The notes: generated by a model not told the origin, from the letters alone. Shown: positions 1 through 5,802, numbered from the stretch's first letter. The stretch: DNA of 5,991 bases from JAOUJD01 sp964353935 (GCA_964353935.1 CAYGXL010000163.1:1-5991), one strand, 5' to 3'. Numbers and translations: made by a program.

Positions 1-324
1 GGGGCGAGCGTAGCAATAGGCACAACCGTGCTCGCAGCCGCGGTAGGGATTGATCGAGCGGTCGAAACCGATGTCCGGCGACTCGTTGCGCGTGATGATG
101 GAGCGCGCCACCTCGAACGTGACAGTCGTCTCGAGCGGAGGCAGCTCCTCGTCGTCCGTCAGCGCGTCCGGCGCGACTGATCGCTGCACCGATTCGAATC
201 GGTGCGCGAGGTTGGACACCGCGCCGCGCCCCTTGCGTGCGACCGCGACGGGAGCGGCTCCGGCGACGACGGCTTCGTCGCTCGGGATCCGCTCGATGGG
301 ACCGTCAGCGGAAGTCCTGGGCAA
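1..324 (-). CDS. PA0069-family radical SAM protein, N-terminal part (cut by window edge)
   Basis: This is the first ~108 codons of a radical SAM protein running off the left edge. Reading the minus strand gives a KGRGAVSN...RFE segment (about residues 31-44), then ARSIITRNESPDIGFDRSIN (73-92), NPYRGCEHGC and AYCYARP. The three cysteines C97, C101 and C104 form the CxxxCxxC motif that binds the S-adenosylmethionine-cleaving [4Fe-4S] cluster. The NPYRGCEHGCxYCYAR block and the KGRGAxSN leader are typical of the PA0069/SplB-like family, whose substrate is unknown. No ATG exists in this frame before the conserved region. The best-placed start is a TTG at 322-324, which would overlap the end of the DUF3501 gene by 20 nt, but its ribosome binding site is weak. 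The family call is firm; the exact start is not. The tight packing suggests co-transcription with the upstream DUF3501 gene. Confidence 0.85.
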   Translation of the reverse strand, partial: MPRTSADGPIERIPSDEAVVAGAAPVAVARKGRGAVSNLAHRFESVQRSVAPDALTDDEELPPLETTVTFEVARSIITRNESPDIGFDRSINPYRGCEHGCAYCYARP

Positions 325-895
325 GTGCAGCCTGGACCTGCGGCGCGACCTCGTCGATCCGCAGAACGCAGTTCGGGTGATCCACACCCATGGCAATCGC
401 CGCGCCCTGCTTCAGCACGGCAATCGCATCCGGGGCGAACTCGAAGCGCAGGAAGTGGACCGACGATGTCTTCTCGTCGTTCTCGCGCTCGAGATCCTCG
501 TCAGCGATCGCGTAGACCCGCGGCTGGCCGTCTACCTGGACGTAGACGCGGTCCTCAACGCCCTTCAGCTTCGCGAGCGCGCCCTTGCGCGCGACGGGAT
601 CCTCGTACTCGATCATCATCGTCGCCTTCAGGTTCGTGCCGTCGGGAACCAGCGGGTTGTACGCGTCGAGCTCGTCCTGGATGCCTGCTTCCTCGAACGT
701 CTTCTCGATCCTCAGCATCTCCTGGATCTGGTAGCGGACCGTCAGCTCGTCCTCGAAGATCAGCGTCAGGTGGTCGCCCAGCCGCACCGTGCGGTTCTTC
801 TTGTGGGCGAGAACGCGGGCGCGGAACTCCGCGCGCTGCTTCGCATAGCCCTCGAGCGTCAGCAGGCTGTCACGCGAGATCTGTGACATCGTCAT
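305..895 (-). CDS. DUF3501 family protein (function unknown)
   Basis: A 196-residue soluble protein with no signal peptide or membrane segment, recognised as DUF3501. The characteristic core is RTVRLGDHLTLIFEDE followed by LTVRYQIQEMLRIE (about residues 35-64), then an acidic stretch ending DELDAYNPLVPDG (74-86) and, later, EDLERENDEKTSSVHFLRFE (133-152). It is rich in Glu, Asp and scattered His (H31, H42, H147), which could ligate metal, but that is only inference. Two in-frame ATGs compete: the first at 893-895 has AAAGGA 10 nt upstream, the second at 887-889 (194 residues) has GGAG 8 nt upstream. The gene follows the Fe-S oxidoreductase by 19 nt and is surely in its operon. DUF3501 genes commonly sit beside this type of Fe-S oxidoreductase and a rubrerythrin, which suggests a shared redox role; no enzymatic activity can be assigned. 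Confidence 0.92.
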   Translation of the reverse strand: MTMSQISRDSLLTLEGYAKQRAEFRARVLAHKKNRTVRLGDHLTLIFEDELTVRYQIQEMLRIEKTFEEAGIQDELDAYNPLVPDGTNLKATMMIEYEDPVARKGALAKLKGVEDRVYVQVDGQPRVYAIADEDLERENDEKTSSVHFLRFEFAPDAIAVLKQGAAIAMGVDHPNCVLRIDEVAPQVQAALAQDFR

Positions 896-897
896 GT

Positions 898-901
898 CTC
901 C
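898..901 (-). promoter_or_regulatory. Ribosome binding site deciding the DUF3501 start
   Basis: GGAG on the minus strand lies only 2 nt before the first ATG (893-895) but an ideal 8 nt before the second ATG (887-889). A second purine run, AAAGGA (906-911), lies 10 nt before the first ATG. The spacing mildly favours the second ATG, which would shorten the protein by two residues. Confidence 0.5.
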
Positions 902-914
902 AACGTCCTTTCGG

Positions 915-2267
915 TTACAGGCCGTACGCGATGCGTACGAGCGTGATCGGATGGGCGACTTCCGGCTTCTTGCCGCCGAGCGCCTCCCTGGCGAACAGCT
1001 GGATGCCCTGCTCGATGTGGTGGCCCGCCAGTTGGCAGTCCGAGCTTATGTAGTCGGGCTTCGCGTTCGCCATGTTCCTGAAGACCGGCTTGCCGATCTT
1101 CATCGCCATGCCGTGAAACTCCTTGCGGGTGCCCCAGATGCCCGAGTGGCCGGAGCACCGCTCGACGGTGTTGAGCGTGGTGTCGGGAACCAGCTTCAGC
1201 ATCTCTTCGGTCTTGCGCCCGACGTTCTGCACGCGTCCGTGGCACGGGACGTGGTACGAGACCGTGCCGAGCGGCTTCTTGAAGTCGGTCTTGAGCAGGC
1301 CGTCCTTGTTGCGCGCGACGAGGTACTCGAACGGATCCCACATAGCCGCCTTCACCGCCTGCACGTCGGCGTCGTCCGGGAACATCAGGGGCAGTTCCTG
1401 CTTGTACATCAGTGTGCAGGACGGGATCGCCGTGACTATGGCGTAGCCATCGCGGGCGAGCCGTGCGAGCTGCGGAATGTTGACGTTCTTCAGCTGCTCG
1501 ACCGCGTCGAGGTCGCCGATCTCGAGCTTCGGCATGCCGCAGCACGCTTCCTTCTCGGCCAGCACGTACGGGATCTCGTTGTGCTCGAGGATCCTGATCA
1601 GGTCCCAGCCGATGCCCGGCTCGTTGTAGTTGACGTAGCAGGTCGAGAAGATCGCGACCTTGCCGGGAGTCTTGGCGCCATCGCGCACCGCCGCGCTCGT
1701 GTTCGAGCGCGCGCCGCCGCGGAACGTCTTCGGCGCGAAGTCCGGCCGCCACGCGTTTCGGTCGATGCCCATCATCTTTTCCATCGCCGCACGCGCCGGG
1801 GCCGTGCGGTTCACCGCATTCACGGCCTGCGTGACGATCGGGATGCCGGCGAACAGGCCGACCTTGTCGGTCGAGGTCAGGAACTTGTCGCTCGCGGTGG
1901 CGCCGTGCTTCCTGAACTGCACGGCCTTGGCGCGCAGCATCAGGTGCGGGAAGTCCAGGTTCCACTGGTGCGGCGGCACGTACGGGCACTTGCTCATGTA
2001 GCACATGTCGCACAGGTAGCACTGGTCGACGACGTCCTTGTACTTCTCCTTCGGCACGCCATCGACCTCGCCGGTCGGGCCGTTGTCGACGAGGTCGAAC
2101 AGCGCAGGAAACGATCCGCACAGGCTGACGCAGCGGCGGCACCCGTGGCAGATTTCGAACACGCGCTCCATTTCCTTCTCCAGCGCCTGCTCGTTCCAGA
2201 ACTCCGCGCTCTTCTGGCCGAGTGGATGCCGGGTCGGCGCCTCGAGGCTGCCCTCACGGACGGTCAT
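915..2267 (-). CDS. Soluble CCG-domain [4Fe-4S] oxidoreductase (GlpC/HdrD-like)
   Basis: A 450-residue cytoplasmic electron-transfer protein. The N-terminal third carries two ferredoxin-type cluster motifs: C40-x2-C43-x2-C46-x3-C50 and C83-x2-C86-x2-C89-x4-C94-P, each predicted to bind a [4Fe-4S] cluster. The C-terminal two thirds contain two CCG (cysteine-rich) repeats. The first has C210, C242-C243-G and C284. The second has C342, a single-Cys ERCSGHSG version (C371) and C411. This is the architecture of GlpC, the heterodisulfide reductase D subunit and glycolate oxidase iron-sulfur subunits (COG0247). No membrane helices are seen, so it must act with a soluble or peripheral partner. Upstream, 122 nt away, is a rubrerythrin; downstream, 19 nt away, is DUF3501. 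Family membership is clear. The substrate is not; delivery of electrons to rubrerythrin is a plausible inference. The ATG start is preceded by a weak GGGA about 7 nt upstream. Confidence 0.93.
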   Translation of the reverse strand: MTVREGSLEAPTRHPLGQKSAEFWNEQALEKEMERVFEICHGCRRCVSLCGSFPALFDLVDNGPTGEVDGVPKEKYKDVVDQCYLCDMCYMSKCPYVPPHQWNLDFPHLMLRAKAVQFRKHGATASDKFLTSTDKVGLFAGIPIVTQAVNAVNRTAPARAAMEKMMGIDRNAWRPDFAPKTFRGGARSNTSAAVRDGAKTPGKVAIFSTCYVNYNEPGIGWDLIRILEHNEIPYVLAEKEACCGMPKLEIGDLDAVEQLKNVNIPQLARLARDGYAIVTAIPSCTLMYKQELPLMFPDDADVQAVKAAMWDPFEYLVARNKDGLLKTDFKKPLGTVSYHVPCHGRVQNVGRKTEEMLKLVPDTTLNTVERCSGHSGIWGTRKEFHGMAMKIGKPVFRNMANAKPDYISSDCQLAGHHIEQGIQLFAREALGGKKPEVAHPITLVRIAYGL

Positions 2268-2303
2268 GGTGTATCCCGTAGCGATTCAACCGCAGGGCTC
2301 CCA

Positions 2304-2325
2304 CGGCCCGGCAGCTGCCGGGCCG
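2304..2325. repeat. 22-bp perfect palindrome in the rubrerythrin/Fe-S gene gap
   Basis: The sequence reads identically on both strands: arms CGGCCCGGC (2304-2312) and GCCGGGCCG (2317-2325) around a central AGCT. In RNA it could form a 9-bp GC-only stem with a 4-nt loop. On the minus strand it is not followed by a T-tract, so it is not a standard intrinsic terminator. It lies 36 nt before the Fe-S oxidoreductase start and may act as an mRNA processing or stability element, or as a binding site for a dimeric protein. Confidence 0.6.
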
Positions 2326-2356
2326 AGGAGAAACCGCGCATCGTCGCGACGCGCGG
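2326..2356 (-). terminator. Weak terminator-like hairpin downstream of rubrerythrin
   Basis: On the minus strand, CCGCGC (2351-2356) pairs with GCGCGG (2334-2339) across an 11-nt loop, and is followed by TTTCTCCT (2326-2333). The stem is short and the T-run imperfect, so partial termination or attenuation is more likely than a full stop. It would lower expression of the Fe-S oxidoreductase relative to rubrerythrin. Confidence 0.35.
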
Positions 2357-2367
2357 GCATTGCATGC

Positions 2368-2383
2368 GCGGGACGAGGCCCGC
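2368..2383 (-). other. Small hairpin just after the rubrerythrin stop
   Basis: GCGGG (2368-2372) and CCCGC (2379-2383) form a 5-bp GC stem with a 6-nt loop, beginning 6 nt after the rubrerythrin stop codon. It could protect the 3' end of a rubrerythrin transcript, but such short GC hairpins are frequent by chance in DNA of this composition. Confidence 0.3.
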
Positions 2384-2389
2384 ATCGGC

Positions 2390-2809
2390 TTACTCGACGA
2401 GCCCGTCGAGGGTCCTCTGGAACTTGTTCGCGTGCGAGCGCTCGGCCTTCGCCAGCGTCTCGAACCAGTCGGCGATCTCGTCGAAGCCCTCGTCACGCGC
2501 GGACTTCGCCATGCCCGGGTACATGTCCGTGTACTCGTGCGTCTCGCCGGCGATGGACGCCTTCAGGTTGGCCTTGGTCGGGCCGATGGGCAGGCCGGTG
2601 GCCGGATCGCCCACCGCCTCGAGGTACTCGAGGTGGCCGTGCGCGTGGCCCGTCTCGCCTTCGGCGGTCGAACGGAACACGGCCGCCACGTCGTTGTAGC
2701 CCTCGACGTCCGCCTTCGCTGCGAAGTACAGGTAACGACGGTTGGCCTGCGATTCACCGGCGAACGCGTCTTTCAGGTTCTGTTCAGTCTTGGTGCCCTT
2801 CAGTTGCAT
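2390..2809 (-). CDS. rbr: Rubrerythrin, short form without rubredoxin domain
   Basis: A 139-residue ferritin-like four-helix di-iron protein. The expected ligands are present in order: E19 in AGESQANRRY, E52 and H55 in EGETGHAHGHLEYL, E89 and E92 in AGETHEYTDMYP, and E123 and H126 in AKAERSHANKF. Rubrerythrins reduce hydrogen peroxide to water at the di-iron site in the cytoplasm. Classical ones are about 190 residues with a C-terminal rubredoxin (two CxxC motifs); here the protein ends right after the last helix and has no cysteine, so electrons must come from a separate protein. The Fe-S oxidoreductase in the next gene is an attractive candidate, by inference only. GGAG sits 6 nt before the ATG. 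The gene is preceded by an AT-rich promoter region with a Fur-like box and followed by a hairpin cluster, suggesting its own high and regulated expression. The family call is very secure. Confidence 0.95.
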   Translation of the reverse strand: MQLKGTKTEQNLKDAFAGESQANRRYLYFAAKADVEGYNDVAAVFRSTAEGETGHAHGHLEYLEAVGDPATGLPIGPTKANLKASIAGETHEYTDMYPGMAKSARDEGFDEIADWFETLAKAERSHANKFQRTLDGLVE

Positions 2810-2879
2810 CGATGTCTCCTGTTGCTGATCCAGACGAAGGAAGAAGTCCGGAGCGCGCAGCGCGCCGGCTCGAAACCGA
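2810..2879 (-). promoter_or_regulatory. Probable 5' leader of the rubrerythrin transcript
   Basis: If transcription starts just downstream of the predicted -10 element (about 2900-2905), the leader is roughly 95 nt. Its proximal part contains a GC-rich imperfect inverted repeat around 2851-2871 (GAGCGCGC facing GCGCCGGCTC) and ends with the GGAG ribosome binding site at 2816-2819. No known riboswitch is recognisable. Confidence 0.3.
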
Positions 2880-2904
2880 ATCTACGCTTCCGACATGCAT
2901 GCAA

Positions 2905-2923
2905 AAAATAGATTATCTCTATC
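2905..2923 (-). promoter_or_regulatory. Fur-box-like inverted repeat upstream of rubrerythrin
   Basis: The minus strand reads GATAGAGATAATCTATTTT. Against the classical 19-bp Fur consensus (GATAATGATAATCATTATC) it matches at 13 positions by eye, including an intact central GATAATC. It also contains an inverted repeat ATAGA-5 nt-TCTAT (2908-2922). It overlaps the predicted -10 element, the position expected for a repressor site. Iron control of a di-iron peroxidase is biologically sensible. The alternative is that the AT-richness is simply that of a strong promoter and the match is partly fortuitous. On the minus strand the repeat is followed by six T (2903-2908), so a weak terminator is a second alternative. 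Confidence 0.4.
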
Positions 2924-2939
2924 TTGTAAATAGTGACCA
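2912..2939 (-). promoter_or_regulatory. Candidate sigma-70 promoter for rubrerythrin
   Basis: On the minus strand, TGGTCA (2934-2939, four of six matches to TTGACA) and GATAAT (2912-2917, five of six matches to TATAAT) are separated by 16 nt. They sit in the only AT-rich island of the window (about 2900-2945), about 100 nt upstream of the rubrerythrin start and just after the end of the acyl-CoA dehydrogenase gene. The -35 match is mediocre, so the exact hexamers are uncertain although the location is convincing. Confidence 0.45.
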
Positions 2940-2979
2940 GCTATTGCTTGCAGCGCAGCCCTGCCTGCGGCGACCCCGG

Positions 2980-4782
2980 TCAGAACTGCTCTTCAGTCAG
3001 TGCCAGGGTGCCCGCACTGCCCTCGGTGGCGGCCGCCGCAAGTGCCGCGGCCGTCACGAGCATGTGGTCCGCGAAGAACCTTGCCGTCCCGATCTTGGCG
3101 CGGTGGAAGTCGGGATCCTCCCCGGCGGCAAGACGCCGACTGGAGGCGATGGCGGCCCGCGCCATCTGCCATCCGCCATGCACGATGCCCGCGAGCTTCA
3201 GATACGGAACCGAGCCGGCGTAGACCACGCGCACGTCGCCGCCCTTGAATTCGCGCACGACGAAGTCGATCACTTCAACGTAGGCGTCGACGGCGGCCCG
3301 AAGGCGGCCGGCGATCGGCGCGCAGTCGCCGCCGACCTTGTCGAGTTCGTTCGCGGTCGCCCGCATCTCTTCGGCGAAACGCCTGGCCGTCGCGCCGCCA
3401 TCGCGGCTGGTCTTGCGGCCGATCAGGTCGTTCGCCTGGATCGCCGTCGTGCCTTCGTAGATCGTCAGGATCCGTGCGTCGCGGTAGTACTGCGCGGCCC
3501 CCGTCTCCTCGACGAAGCCCATGCCTCCGTGCACCTGCACGCCGGTGGAAGTCACGTCGATCGACATCTCGGTGGACCACCCCTTCACGACCGGCACCAG
3601 GTAGTCGTACGCTGATTTCGCCGTGGCGCGCGCATCGGCGTCCGGATGGTGGTGAGCGACGTCGTTGTAACCGGCCGCGACATAGGCGACCGCGCGCGCG
3701 GCTTCGGTGTTCGCGCGCATGAACATCAGCATCCGGCGCACGTCCGGGTGCCGGATGATCGGCACGGGGCCGGGCGAGCCTTCGACCGCCCGGCTCTGGA
3801 CGCGGTCCTTCGCGTACCACACCGCCTGCTGGTAAGCGCGGTCGCTCACCGCGATGCCCTGCATGCCGACCTGGAAGCGCGCGGCGTTCATCATGATGAA
3901 CATGTACTCGAGGCCGCGGTTCTCCTGGCCAATGAGTTGCCCGATCGCGCCGGGACCGACCTCGCCCTTGTCGTCGCCGAACAGCAGCACGCAGGTCGGG
4001 CTCGCGTTGATGCCGAGCTTGTGCTCGATCGACGCGCAGTACACGTCGTTGCGCTTGCCGAGCTTGCCCTCGGCGTCGAACAGGAACTTGGGCACGATGA
4101 AGAGAGAAATGCCCTTCACGCCCTCGGGAGCGTCCGGCGTGCGCGCGAGCACGAGGTGCACGATGTTCTCGGCGAGGTCGTGCTCGCCGAAGGTGATGTA
4201 GATCTTCTGGCCGGACAGGCGGTACGTGCCGTCGCCCTGCGGCACCGCCCGCGTGCGCACTTGCGAGAGGTCGGACCCGGCCTGCGGCTCGGTGAGGTTC
4301 ATCGTGCCGGTCCAGCTGCCGTCGATCAGCCGCTGGATGTAGGTCGACTTCTGCTCGTCGCTGCCCGCGGTCAGCAGCGCCTCGATGGCGCCGTCGGTCA
4401 GCAGCGGGCACAGCGCGAACGACAGGTTCGCCGCCTGCAGCATCTCCATGCACGGCGCCGCGACGACCTTGGGCAGGCCCTGCCCGCCGTACTCGCCGGG
4501 GTGCTGCACGCCCTGCCAGCCCGCCTGCACGAAGGCGTCAAACGCCTGCTTGAATCCCGGCGTGGTGGTCACCCGGCCGTTGTCCCATTTCGCCGGCTCG
4601 ACGTCACCGGTGCGGTTGAGCGGCGCAATCACCTCGCCCATGAAGCGCGCGTTCTCCTCGAGCACCGCGGCGACCGTCTCGTCGGTCGCGTCCTCGCAGC
4701 CGGGAAGGGCCTGGATCTGCTTCAGTCCTGCCAGTTCGTTGAGGACGAACTGCATGTCCTTGATCGGGGCGACGTAGTTCAT
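2980..4782 (-). CDS. Acyl-CoA dehydrogenase, long DmdC-like type
   Basis: A 600-residue cytoplasmic flavoenzyme that introduces a trans-2 double bond into an acyl-CoA and passes electrons to ETF. It is longer than the usual ~380-residue family members. It starts with the short N-terminal extension typical of the long subfamily (YVAPIKDMQFVLNEL, residues 3-17). This is followed by the dehydrogenase N-terminal helical domain, the FAD/substrate middle domain with the MNLTEPQAGSDL signature (161-172), the C-terminal helical domain with QVHGGMGFVEE (416-426), and a C-terminal extension of about 130 residues (PF12806-like). The catalytic base is E443 in IYEGTTAIQ. Long members are often annotated as 3-methylmercaptopropionyl-CoA dehydrogenase (DmdC), but most proteobacterial paralogues probably act on other acyl-CoAs, so the substrate cannot be fixed. 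AGGA lies 6 nt before the ATG. Its position directly after etfBA matches its need for ETF as electron acceptor, though a terminator-like hairpin separates them. Confidence 0.94.
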   Translation of the reverse strand: MNYVAPIKDMQFVLNELAGLKQIQALPGCEDATDETVAAVLEENARFMGEVIAPLNRTGDVEPAKWDNGRVTTTPGFKQAFDAFVQAGWQGVQHPGEYGGQGLPKVVAAPCMEMLQAANLSFALCPLLTDGAIEALLTAGSDEQKSTYIQRLIDGSWTGTMNLTEPQAGSDLSQVRTRAVPQGDGTYRLSGQKIYITFGEHDLAENIVHLVLARTPDAPEGVKGISLFIVPKFLFDAEGKLGKRNDVYCASIEHKLGINASPTCVLLFGDDKGEVGPGAIGQLIGQENRGLEYMFIMMNAARFQVGMQGIAVSDRAYQQAVWYAKDRVQSRAVEGSPGPVPIIRHPDVRRMLMFMRANTEAARAVAYVAAGYNDVAHHHPDADARATAKSAYDYLVPVVKGWSTEMSIDVTSTGVQVHGGMGFVEETGAAQYYRDARILTIYEGTTAIQANDLIGRKTSRDGGATARRFAEEMRATANELDKVGGDCAPIAGRLRAAVDAYVEVIDFVVREFKGGDVRVVYAGSVPYLKLAGIVHGGWQMARAAIASSRRLAAGEDPDFHRAKIGTARFFADHMLVTAAALAAAATEGSAGTLALTEEQF

Positions 4783-4800
4783 GGCATTTCCTGCTGGGTA

Positions 4801-4845
4801 AACAAGAAGGGCACAGCTGCACGGTGGTCCGTGCGCGCTGTGCCC
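4801..4845 (-). terminator. Intrinsic terminator-like hairpin between etfA and the acyl-CoA dehydrogenase
   Basis: On the minus strand GGGCACAGC (4837-4845) pairs perfectly with GCTGTGCCC (4809-4817). Inside it GCACGG (4829-4834) pairs with CCGTGC (4819-4824) around an ACCA loop, with only a 1x2-nt internal loop between the two stems. The 15-bp stem is followed at once by TTCTTGTT (4801-4808). It lies 25 nt after the etfA stop and ends 8 nt before the ribosome binding site of the next gene, so it may be an attenuator or a differential-expression element rather than the end of an operon. Confidence 0.75.
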
Positions 4846-4869
4846 CGCGTCGTCATGGCGTCCAGGCCT

Positions 4870-5802
4870 TCAGCCGAGTTCCTTGACCAGCTGCGGCACG
4901 ACCTCGAAGAGATCGCCCACCAGTCCGTAATCGGCGACCTGGAAGATCGGCGCTTCGGGGTCCTTGTTGATGGCGACAATCACCTTCGAATCCTTCATCC
5001 CGGCCAGATGCTGGATCGCGCCCGAGATCCCGACCGCGATGTACAGCTGCGGCGCGACGACCTTGCCGGTCTGGCCCACCTGCCAGTCGTTCGGCGCGTA
5101 GCCGGCGTCGACCGCGGCGCGGGAGGCGCCCATTGCCGCATTCAGCTTGTCGGCGAGTGGCTCGAGCAGCTTGAAGTTGTCCGACGAGCCCATTCCGCGC
5201 CCGCCGGAAACGACGAATTTCGCGCCCTGCAGTTCCGGGCGGTCGGACTTCGCGATGTCGCGGGAGATGAAGCGAGATGAATCCGCGCCGGCCACCGCAG
5301 CCACGCTTTCGACGGTCGCGGAGCCGCCCTCCGCGGCCGCGGGATCGAAGTTGGTCGGCCGCGCGGTGATCACCTTCACCGAGTCGTTGCTCTGGACGGT
5401 GGCGATCGCATTGCCCGCGTAGATCGGCCGCGTGAACGTGTCAGGCGACTCGACGCTGATGATGTCGGAAACCTGCGCGACGTCGAGCTTGGCGGCGACG
5501 CGCGGCAGGATGTTCTTGCCATACGCCGTCGCGGCGCCCACCACATGGGTGTAGCTGCCGGCCAGCGCGACGACCTGCGCCGCGACCGCCTCGGCGAGCC
5601 CGCCTTCGAACTGCGGCCCGTCCGCGAGCAATACCTTGGAAATTCCCGCGATCTTCGTCGCCTGCTGGGCCGCGGTGGAAGCGTTGTGTCCCACCACGAG
5701 CAGGTGAACCTCGCCGCCGCACTTGGCGGCAGCGGTCACCGTGTTGAGCGTCGAGGGCCGCAGCGCGTGGTTGTCGTGTTCGGCAAGTACAAGAACCGTC
5801 AT
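4870..5802 (-). CDS. etfA: Electron transfer flavoprotein, alpha subunit
   Basis: The complete 310-residue alpha subunit of ETF, of usual bacterial length. With EtfB it forms a soluble heterodimer holding FAD and AMP, collecting electrons from acyl-CoA dehydrogenases and passing them to ETF:quinone oxidoreductase. Residues 1 to about 180 form the N-terminal domain (MTVLVLAEHDN start). The C-terminal FAD domain shows GGRGMGSSDNF (200-210), SRAAVDAG (227-234), QVGQTGKVVAP (241-251), the family signature LYIAVGISGAIQHLAG (253-268), AINKDPEAPIF (277-287) and DYGLVGDLFEVVPQL (291-305). The conserved FAD-contact residues corresponding to the Arg, Ser, Thr, His, Asn and Asp of other ETFs are all present. 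It follows etfB by 22 nt, with GGAG 6 nt before the ATG, so the two are co-transcribed. Nothing suggests the electron-bifurcating type. Confidence 0.97.
   Translation of the reverse strand: MTVLVLAEHDNHALRPSTLNTVTAAAKCGGEVHLLVVGHNASTAAQQATKIAGISKVLLADGPQFEGGLAEAVAAQVVALAGSYTHVVGAATAYGKNILPRVAAKLDVAQVSDIISVESPDTFTRPIYAGNAIATVQSNDSVKVITARPTNFDPAAAEGGSATVESVAAVAGADSSRFISRDIAKSDRPELQGAKFVVSGGRGMGSSDNFKLLEPLADKLNAAMGASRAAVDAGYAPNDWQVGQTGKVVAPQLYIAVGISGAIQHLAGMKDSKVIVAINKDPEAPIFQVADYGLVGDLFEVVPQLVKELG

Noticed and set aside
892..2142. A 416-codon minus-strand frame inside the Fe-S oxidoreductase gene.
   Set aside because: It is an Arg/Ala/Gly-rich out-of-frame reading of a gene whose cysteine motifs are clear in the other frame.
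894..2699. A 601-codon open frame on the plus strand opposite the Fe-S oxidoreductase and rubrerythrin genes.
   Set aside because: The translation is a low-complexity Arg/Ala/Val/Leu-rich sequence with no recognisable domain, and it spans two convincing genes and their gap on the other strand. GC-rich coding DNA commonly leaves the complementary frame open.
2954..2969. A 5-bp stem (CGCAG/CTGCG) just after the acyl-CoA dehydrogenase stop codon, considered as its terminator.
   Set aside because: The stem is short and no T-tract follows on the minus strand; it is not distinguishable from chance in GC-rich DNA.
2038..3615. A 525-codon plus-strand open frame crossing the rubrerythrin promoter region.
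   Set aside because: The translated product is Arg/Ser/Pro-rich with no family resemblance and overlaps three well-supported minus-strand genes.
4783..4788. An ATG-CCA-TGA mini reading frame overlapping the acyl-CoA dehydrogenase start codon.
   Set aside because: It is two codons long with its ATG only 6 nt upstream and poorly spaced from the ribosome binding site; there is no evidence that it is translated.
3646..5280. A 544-codon open frame on the plus strand opposite the acyl-CoA dehydrogenase and etfA.
   Set aside because: It has the same Arg/Val/Leu/His-rich composition, no motifs, and crosses two genes and a terminator-like hairpin; it is a codon-bias shadow.
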